From Circinella minor (lineage: Eukaryota; Mucoromycota; Mucoromycetes; Mucorales; Lichtheimiaceae): a stretch of 10,586 nt of DNA. The notes below the pieces were generated by a model that was not told the origin of the DNA, searched no databases, and was given only the letters and a program-made list of their open reading frames with translations. This document shows positions 1 to 6,224 of this stretch, in pieces (within the stretch, counting starts at the first letter, position 1; each line of letters starts with the position of its first letter). Both the position numbers and the translations under genes were made by a program. The stretch spans positions 1 through 10,586 of the forward strand of contig JAEPRB010000624.1 of the NCBI GenBank assembly GCA_016758965.1. Reading direction: 5' to 3'.

Positions 1-125
1 CAATAAATTTTTTTAAGCTCCTCGATATAGCAACTCACTGATGGAGAAAAATCATCTGGGTTGCTAAAACAAATGTATTTTGATTCTAAAATAGAAACGA
101 TTTTACCACCGCTGCTGGGGTTGCC
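1..125 (-). CDS. Partial exon of an unrecognised protein, running off the left edge
   Basis: On the minus strand a splice acceptor (TTCTTAG, ending at 126) is followed by an open frame of 41 codons to the window edge. It begins GNPSSGGKIVSILES and continues through a DDFSPSVSCYIEELKKIY-like segment. The frame has no stop and an ordinary mix of amino acids, unlike the AT-rich spacer. I do not recognise the family. A missing 3' portion of the Tnp2-type transposase at 3023-4147 is not supported: joining the two at the 3022 donor puts this exon out of frame. No upstream exon could be identified between 129 and 274. This is a moderate-to-low confidence coding call based on the acceptor and the open frame only. 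Confidence 0.4.
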
Positions 126-274
126 CTAAGAAGGTATACAAAAACTAAAAAAAAACCCATTGGGAAAAAAGTTATGCTGGTACAACAAGGTTTGGAATGA
201 AGAAATAATAATGGAAGTAAAAGTATAAAATGAGATAGAAGATGGAGTGGATATTGGCAATATATATTATATGC

Positions 275-2549
275 TTATTTGAATGTTTTGATTATGTTAA
301 GGGCGGTAAGAGTGGTAGGATTGTTTGTTTTAAGATCCAGGACCAATTTATTGAGAGTCATGCTCTTACTCGAACGTACTCCTTCAAGCAATTGAGCTGC
401 ATCAACATGTGGTATTTCTTTTTGTTCCGCAATGGCTTTTACAGCTTTCACAATAAGCAAACGTCGACTAAACCGTTGTCTCATTGTGGTACTAGGTCTC
501 CAGGCTGCATTCCATTTTTCTTCCAATTCAGAAACAGAAGGTAAATGGCTAGCAAGACCTACAGAACATTCACGCCATACCTCATCAACTGTTTGAATAT
601 TAGTATCAAGCTCGTAGCATGGAGGTTGGTTAGGTTCACTAGTAGAACTCTGAATGGGCTGCGAACTACTAGAAGAACTGACTTCAACTACTGGTGGTGT
701 TACTATGGATTCAACAGAAGCGCCACTGGGAACAAAACGGAAATGACCGGTTGTAAGACAATCAATTTTTTCATGCAAAGCTCCCAAACTTCGCTTGAGC
801 TCTGCATTCTCCTGGCGTAATGTCTCGAGCTCTGCTCGATGATACATTCCCATCTTCATATCTATGTCATCGAGACGATGATTTACCTCAGGTATGACAT
901 CTTGTATTTGCATGTGAGAGGGTGTAGGTGTTGTTCGAACAGCATGGGCTGAAGCTGCAGCAAATGAAAGAAAATCCTGTCCTTGAAAGATAGGATGATT
1001 AAACATAGGATGATTTGGGTGCTGTTCTCGTAACACAGCTGCATCTTGTAAAATAACAACGCGCATTGTTTTCATGAGACGTAAAAACCCTTGTGCAGAA
1101 ATTGACCTTTCGGCATCATTTTCACTTTCAACTTTTGACAGCCAGTCGTCAACCTCAGGGAAGATTTTTCGTTGCAGTGATTCTTCTGGCTGTACCAAAG
1201 CACGAGGAAGCCAATATCTACTTTTTCTGGTAGGGAATCCGTTGACTGCACGGATTGAAGCTCTTGATAGCTTCATTAGATAATGGCGCTCCATGCTTTG
1301 CATATTCCAGCAGCCATGTCGACGTAATTGGTCTTCTGTTGCCCCACGCAATTCGGCATTTCGTGCACCTGATCCATGTCCAGCATGTGTTGTGTGTAAA
1401 CTTGTAATATTACATTGACGAAATGCACGGACAATTGGCGCATTCATTGTGGTGTACGCCATTTGCTTTTTAGCATCTTTTCCTTTCAACAACTTCAAGC
1501 TATACCAATCCTCATTCTTAGTAAATTTTGGGAACTTTTCGTTGGACATATGGAAATGATAAAAAAGATAAAAGGCGATGGCACCAAATGCACATACTCG
1601 TACATCCTTATGTCGAATTGTTGCAAAGTACATGGGGTTTCCATTGGCAAGAGTTTTACCAAAGTCAGAATGGAATGCAAGTACAGGGCAGGGAGTGCTG
1701 TTCTCTTCGTCTTCTGGAAAATTGATTCCAAACAGGTCTGCGAACTCTGCAAATCGCGAGTTCTTACTACGAAGCATCATCATGTGGTGCATTAAAAATG
1801 AAGCACGGTTTCGCATTTCTGCTACTGGTTCATGATCACGGTTGGTAAAAAAGTATAAAGAGACAGCAACCATCTCATTATAATCATAGCCATCCTGCAA
1901 AGTTCCAATACCACGATCAGTAAAGTTTTCACGGAGTGTATCTCTATTATGCTTTGCTTTTCCTTTGCGCCAGGTGTTAACCTTTTGTCCACGTGGATGA
2001 GGGTGAGAGTTAACTCCAGCAGCAACTTGATCATGGTAGAGATCGATGACAGCTTTGATGTACTGTTGGTTACTTTCATAACCAAGCGCCATCGTTTCGC
2101 CATCATCTCGCTTGCGCTTTCTATTACCCGTTTTATCAACAACTTCCTTTAAAAATCGTAAAAGTTTTGCCTCAGTGACAAGCTCATCAACCTTAAAAAC
2201 ATTTGGCTCAACTTCATAACGATAGTTTTCTGCACACCAATCCTATTCATTCATATTATTCTATTTAGATAAACCTTCGGAGCTACAGTATGACATTTAT
2301 TATGCTAGACCTAGACGCCCAAGAACTTACGATAAACAACTGTCTTTTATTTTTATAGTTTCTTTGTGTGTTTTCACTTTGAAGCCTTTTTTTCATGGCA
2401 AGCATCTCTCCCGAGATTTCAGCTTCCTTGGCTTGATTTTCAGCCAATGCAGCAGCATGGGAAGAGTTAAGATTGTCATTCGAATCAGCATCTCGATTGG
2501 AAGATGAGGATGCCGATGAAGAAGCATTAGAAGAAAAGTTACGATTCAT
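275..2549 (-). CDS. Crypton-type tyrosine recombinase (two exons, about 728 aa)
   Basis: Exon 1 is 2549-2331 (73 codons) and exon 2 is 2242-275 (655 codons plus TAA). They join in phase 0 across an 88-base GTAAGT...TAG intron. The join restores a core-binding (SAM-like) domain: SENTQRNYKNKRQLFI in exon 1 continues as DWCAENYRYEVEP in exon 2. The catalytic domain (about residues 240-415) resembles the Ndc10 domain II / Crypton recombinase family, with FHSDFGKT, ATIRHKD, THAGHGSGARNAEL, RRHGCWN and a candidate tyrosine nucleophile in ERHYL (Y394). A coiled coil follows at about 524-568, then a Ser-rich linker (594-607), then a GCR1_C-like DNA-binding domain at about 623-698 (VDEVWREC, SVSELEEKWNAAWR). 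Such enzymes cut and rejoin DNA through a 3' phosphotyrosine in the nucleus. The HxxR arginine is histidine here (H362), so activity is doubtful. The family call is strong; the element ends are not identified. Confidence 0.88.
2243..2330 (-). other. Spliceosomal intron in the Crypton recombinase gene
   Basis: An 88-base intron with a consensus GTAAGT donor at 2330 and a TAG acceptor at 2243, in phase 0. Without splicing, exon 1 reads into a stop within 16 codons. With splicing, the family-typical N-terminal domain continues into the main frame, which stays open upstream of its first ATG (2092) all the way to the acceptor. Confidence 0.82.
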
Positions 2550-3022
2550 TTTACTTAATCAATAATAAAAAAGAGAGTAATTCAGAAAAGAAAGACAAAC
2601 GAAAAAAAAAGAAACTCGAATATAATTAATTATAAAACTCAGGAACTCAAAGTTAAAAATGAGTATTACAGTGGGTCACAAATTTTGCTGGTAACCTGAG
2701 TTATAACCTAGCATGGGCGACCACTAAATACGCACTATGTATTGAGTATGGGACTGGCTACATGGAAACTGATATATTATTTATTTTATAGGAAAAGGAT
2801 TTTTTTTACCTATTAATAGGATATTGCTTGGTAAGTTTCTTTGGGAACGCGGTAAATTTAAAATGGACAAATAAATAGCACCGCAACTATACGAAGGGCC
2901 ATTCTCGAAGGGGGAAAACCTAACATTATCGGTAACTTAGTATACACTCACATATATCATATTTATTTCTCAATTTCTTTTTTAATTTTTGCAAAAAAAA
3001 AAAGAGAAAATATAGATATTAC
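2550..3022. other. Spacer between the Crypton gene and the truncated Tnp2 gene; no gene seen
   Basis: About 470 bases of AT-rich DNA with a less AT-rich patch near 2690-2760 and 2880-2930. I read both strands for continuation of the Tnp2 transposase (an FQP-type segment is expected right after LNVDW) and found none. A small AATAC...GTATT hairpin lies near 2726-2742. The stretch should hold the Crypton promoter and the junction between the two elements, but I cannot place either. Confidence 0.5.
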
Positions 3023-4147
3023 CAGTCAACATTTAATGCAAATTGAATTGAGCGTTCATCATTGATAAATGTTTCACCAACGTCATCTTTAATCTCGTTC
3101 CATATTTTACCATCATAAATTTCATAATAAATGCTATCATTTTGCTGTCGAAATCTCCATGCATTGATTTGCTCATAAAAATTGGGGCGCCTGAACATCA
3201 GTTGTAATCCTTTGATCACAGAATGGTAAGGATATTCTTTCAATTGTTGATTTTTTTTACACGATCCATTTTTAAATAGCTGTTCATTGCATAGCTTTGC
3301 AGACCAAGCAGATGATGGGTGGTGAGGAAATTCGGTATGATGGCATAACGTTTGTTCGTTAGCGAGTAAGACATCGAGAGTATATATTTTATGGCATTTT
3401 TTACAGGCAACATATCTTTTTAAACCTTCTTCAAAAATATCAACACCCATATGCTGACGAAGAATCGACAATTTTTTGGGTAATTTCGGACAAGAGGTAT
3501 TGGTATAAGAGAGGATTATATTAATAAATGCCATTAATATTTCGGCAGCAACTTCAGACAGGTATTGTCGTTGAAACAAGATAATAAAAAGACCGATGAA
3601 CATGTACAACTTGTCAAATGTTGATACAGGCTCTATAGTATGAGAATATGATCCAATAAATAATTGAAATAAAAAAAATATAATTTGAAAAATAAATAAC
3701 CGCACCTTCATCCATAAAATCATCATTATCATCTGTCTCAGTGGTATCCTCCTGATTATTTGATAGATCCACTATTACTGGGGGCTCCTGATCACCAAAA
3801 TCATAATCGTCAAAATCATCCATGTCTCCTTCATCTGGACCCAACATGGAACCCAGCATAACGGGTTCAGTTTCAGCTGCATTAACTATAAATTTCGCAT
3901 TTGGTTAAAATTGTAACTTAATATTAAAACAAAATAATCTTCTACCATTCTCATCAAGATCCATCATGTTTTCTTTGCTTTGATCAGCAATCCACGCATC
4001 ATAAAGACTCGTGGTGTAGTCGATCTTATGACGATGTTCAGTATTTTCTGTCTGATGAATGAACTTTTCAGCTCGTGTACTCATTTGAAAACACTGATTA
4101 CAAAAGCATTTTTTAATCCCATAATGAATTTCAGCTGCTGTCTGCAT
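3023..4147 (-). pseudogene. CACTA/Tnp2-type transposase, N-terminal third only (three exons, truncated)
   Basis: Exons 4147-3946, 3885-3706 and 3632-3023 join in consistent phase across introns of 60 (GTAGAAG...ATAG) and 73 bases (GTGCGG...ATAG), giving about 330 codons. Exon 1 holds a zinc-binding motif (CFCNQC, then spaced histidines). Exon 2 is very acidic (DMDDFDDYDFGD). Exon 3 has the features of fungal Tnp2-like transposases: LPKKLSILRQHMG, a YVACKKCHKIY zinc ribbon, CHHTEFPHHP, and the segment ending FALNVDW that normally precedes the DDE catalytic core. The frame reaches a GTAATA donor at 3022 and no later exon is visible in the window, so the catalytic core is missing. The gene sits inside an element whose right terminus is at 4434. 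The family call is fairly firm. Whether the rest was deleted, or displaced beyond the Crypton gene, is unknown. Confidence 0.75.
3633..3705 (-). other. Intron 2 of the Tnp2-type transposase gene
   Basis: A 73-base intron with donor GTGCGG at 3705 and a CTATAG acceptor at 3633. This phase-1 join gives DDFMDE-EPVSTFDKLY and keeps both flanking frames open. A nearby alternative donor (GTTATT, three codons' worth of sequence later) has the wrong phase. The unspliced frame runs into hydrophobic, AT-rich nonsense, as expected for intron sequence. Confidence 0.65.
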
Positions 4148-4266
4148 TTTGCAAAAATAAGAGAAAATTAAATAATGAAGAAAAAGTAATGAAGTATTAG
4201 AATGCTTAACGACTATCGCGTAACTTAATATTTATTTTGTGTAAGGTAACTTTTTATTTGAACACG

Positions 4267-4415
4267 TTTGAGAATACTCAAATCAAGAGTTTGAGCGAGC
4301 TGGTTACTCAAACTACTGATTTGAGTGGTTTGAGCCAGCTCAAATCATTCAGGGGCGTTTGAGCCGCTCAAACCAGCTCAAACTCAAAAGTTTTAGCAGG
4401 ACCCTTTTTCTCAAA
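4267..4415. repeat. Subterminal array of TTTGAG/CTCAAA hexamers
   Basis: At least twelve copies of TTTGAG or its complement CTCAAA occur in about 150 bases in both orientations, often as short inverted pairs (for example GTTTGAGCCGCTCAAAC). They lie between the Tnp2 transposase start codon (4147) and the CACTG terminus (4434). In well-studied CACTA elements, subterminal repeats of this kind bind an element-encoded protein. A similar role here is inference. Confidence 0.75.
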
Positions 4416-4419
4416 CCAC

Positions 4420-4434
4420 CTTTTAAGTCCAGTG
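4420..4434 (-). mobile_element. Right terminus of a CACTG-type (CACTA superfamily) DNA transposon
   Basis: Read on the minus strand from 4434, the sequence starts CACTGGACTTAAAAGG. CACTG/CACTA ends are the hallmark of CACTA elements, and this one lies 287 bases upstream of a CACTA-type transposase start, just outside the hexamer array. The flanking bases TTT on the outer side could be part of a 2-3 base target duplication. The opposite terminus is not in the window, so the duplication cannot be tested. Confidence 0.6.
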
Positions 4435-5099
4435 TTTGATAATTATTTCCATCCTTAAGGTATTATTATGGTACTTTTACTATTTTTTATTTTTTTATTT
4501 ATTTTAAGTTAATATTTCTTCTGTACTTTTAAGTAATAGATATAAACCTAAAAATTATTTTAAATATGTATTAGATTACAGTACTTATTATTTTATATAA
4601 TATTTTATTAATTAGGTATATTTATTACTTATAATTTTAATCTTAAATTTTTTCTTTACATTATAACTTATCTATCATTTCTTGTATTAATATGTATAAT
4701 ATCAATGTTATATACACAATGGCTAGATCCTAGCGCCGTCTAACGTTGGCGTGGAATGCAAACGTCCCCCTACCCAGGGAACGTAAAAATATATGTTAAG
4801 TTGGGTAACGCATTCAAGGTTATCTCAGGTTCTAAGCCAGCTAGACAAAAATGAATTACAGATTTGAAATCAGCGCCTAATTTTAGGTTAGAAAATATAT
4901 ATTTCATAAATATAATTAAAGTTTTTTTCTAAAATTATTCAATAAATTAGATGACTTAGTTATATTTAGCGAAGTCTAAAAAACCCCTACCTTTTAATTC
5001 CTTATTGCTCCGCACTGCGTTTGAACCATCAAATAAAATTTATATCACTGAAATCAGAATTTTTCTGGCTTTCAAATGATATAATTTATATTCAGATTC
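4435..5099. other. AT-rich intergenic DNA; no gene seen
   Basis: 4435-4720 and 4870-4980 are very AT-rich and have stops in all frames. Between 4720 and 4870 lies a clearly less AT-rich island. It contains short inverted pairs: ACGTCCC...GGGAACGT near 4768-4790, and GAATGC near 4755 pairing with GCATTC near 4810. It looks like a piece of a dispersed repeat, but I see no coding frame, tRNA fold or element ends. The 4980-5099 stretch (near CTCCGCACTGCGTTTG) also reads as non-coding repeat-like sequence. Confidence 0.4.
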
Positions 5100-5171
5100 A
5101 TTAAAAATTAAGTGCAGCTGATCCTTAAGCTCTGCTGCGCAGATCTTAAGAATCAGCCATTAATTTTTTAT
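5100..5171. repeat. Long near-perfect hairpin (inverted repeat)
   Basis: The core, 5118-5156, folds as CTGATCCTTAAG-C-TCTGC, a three-base loop (TGC), then GCAGA-T-CTTAAGAATCAG. That is 17 pairs plus two mismatches. Outer arms (ATTAAAAATTAA at 5100-5111, TTAATTTTTTAT at 5160-5171) extend it beyond a small unpaired interval. It abuts the minisatellite. It may be an element end or a fold-back remnant. Confidence 0.75.
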
Positions 5172-5635
5172 TCTATATCTTTTTATTCTGTTGACTTTTA
5201 TTTTGTCATTTTTTATCTGATAGCTTGTTATTTCGTAACTTTTATTCTGCTATCTTTTTATTCTGTTATCTTTTTATTCCTCATCTATTTATTCTACAAC
5301 TTTTTATCCTACAACTTTTTATTCTACCACTTTTTATTATGCAACTTTTTATTCTATTATCTTTTTATTCTATAATATTCATTCCGCAAATTTTTATTCT
5401 GTCTGTATTTCATTCTGTATCTTTTATTTTCAATAATGTTTTATTCCCTTAACTTTTATTGTGCAACTTTTATTCTATCATCTTTTTTATTCTGTATCTT
5501 TTTATTCTATCCACTTTCATGCCACAACTTTTTATTCCACCAACTTAGATCCCATCAACTTTGATTCTGTCGACTTTGATTCTCTCAACTTAGATCCCAG
5601 AACTTTTTATTTCATAACTTTTTATCCCATAACTC
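5164..5635 (+). repeat. Degenerate 15-16 base pyrimidine-rich minisatellite
   Basis: Roughly 30 diverged copies of a unit close to CTACAACTTTTTATT run through this stretch. Copies in the middle are tidy 15-mers (CTACAACTTTTTATC, CTACAACTTTTTATT, CTACCACTTTTTATT). Toward the right end the units change to variants such as CAACTTTGATTCTGT and CAACTTAGATCCCAT. Because 15 is a multiple of three, the plus strand translates as repeated QLFIL-like pentapeptides. These have no sign of being a real protein. Not a CRISPR array: there are no unique spacers and no conserved repeat. Confidence 0.85.
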
Positions 5636-5637
5636 CA

Positions 5638-5802
5638 TCACAAAAACTGCCCATCGGAGTTTGGCTTCGCAAGCCATTTGAGCCATGCAGTTCCATTTGA
5701 TGCCAACCAGGGGCACAATTTGTCATGATTGCCCTGGATGGGATACAAGAGCCAAACACGCCATTCATCGCCATTTTTGTATTTCACATCCTTCAACTGG
5801 CA
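5638..5802 (-). other. Unrecognised 54-codon open stretch, tryptophan-rich, possible coding relic or exon
   Basis: On the minus strand an open frame without ATG runs from just after a TGA (5805-5803) to TGA at 5640-5638. It includes NGDEWRVWLLYPIQGNHDK and LCPWLASNGTAWLKWLAKP. The base composition is much richer in G and C than the flanks, and the amino acid mix looks like a real protein. A CAG just upstream of the open part (ATGCCAG, about 5797) could serve as a splice acceptor. I do not recognise a family. The same DNA contains nested inverted repeats, so it may instead be part of a non-coding repeat unit. Confidence 0.3.
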
Positions 5803-5805
5803 TCA
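5698..5805. repeat. Nested inverted repeats inside the less AT-rich island
   Basis: TGATGCCA (5698-5705) is perfectly complementary to TGGCATCA (5798-5805). Inside it, CCAGGGGCA (5707-5715) pairs with TGCCCTGG (5730-5737) with one bulge. The outer pair encloses about 90 bases. This may be chance or part of a repeat family. Confidence 0.45.
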
Positions 5806-6224
5806 GTTATAATTGACATCTTTTTTTGACTAAAAAGGATTCAATTATTATTTACATCATATGATATATATTTATATATATATTCCAATTATATGTAAAA
5901 ACGCTCTTTTATACGTAGAACGTTAAAAAAAGTCAAGATTAATGCTTTAAGCATCTTAAAAGTACAATGATTTTTAAGTACGGGGATGAAAGACTTTAAA
6001 AAGGATAGATAATATTTGACGTCAAAAGGTAAAATATCCCTTAAATAAGGGAATGGGATCAGAGGCGGAAAAGTTAAAAAAGATAGCAAATGGTATAAAT
6101 ACTATATTCTTTTGCAGAAAAAATACCTACAAATAAAAAGAGCATGATAGAGAGCTATTAGTAAATAAAATGGGGATAACATAAAAAAACCAGGCCTAAA
6201 TAAGCAAATTCAAGAGTAAACTCC
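5806..6224. other. AT-rich region downstream of the Plavaka gene; no gene seen
   Basis: This holds the presumed 3' untranslated and flanking DNA of the Plavaka-type gene. There is an alternating ATATAT tract near 5860-5885. The minus-strand open stretch near 5889-6089 has a composition like random AT-rich sequence and no family resemblance. I did not find a CACTA/CACTG terminus here. Confidence 0.4.

Noticed and set aside
242..820. Plus-strand open frames opposite the 3' part of the Crypton gene
   Set aside because: They lie entirely or largely antisense to a well-supported recombinase and show no family motifs; they are shadows of the real frame.
1415..1835. Overlapping plus- and minus-strand open frames inside the Crypton catalytic domain
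   Set aside because: The recombinase frame carries the recognisable family motifs here, and the alternatives are out-of-frame readings of the same DNA.
2722..2732. CACTAAATACG as a possible left CACTA terminus of the truncated Tnp2 element
   Set aside because: It does not match the right terminus (CACTGGACTT) beyond CACT, has no adjacent TTTGAG array and no matching target duplication.
4720..4870. Possible tRNA in the less AT-rich island (GGTTCTAAGCC resembles a B box)
   Set aside because: No matching A box, acceptor stem or anticodon arm could be folded around it.
5164..5635. Possible CRISPR array
   Set aside because: There is no fixed repeat separated by unique spacers. The whole unit repeats and drifts, and the context is eukaryotic.
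5112..5700. Three plus-strand open frames rich in Phe, Leu, Ile and Tyr that resemble membrane proteins
   Set aside because: They are translations of the 15-16 base minisatellite; the pentapeptide periodicity follows from the repeat length, not from protein selection.
5889..6089. Minus-strand open frame downstream of the Plavaka gene
   Set aside because: It has hydrophobic AT-driven composition, no splice context that joins it to the gene, and no recognisable motif.
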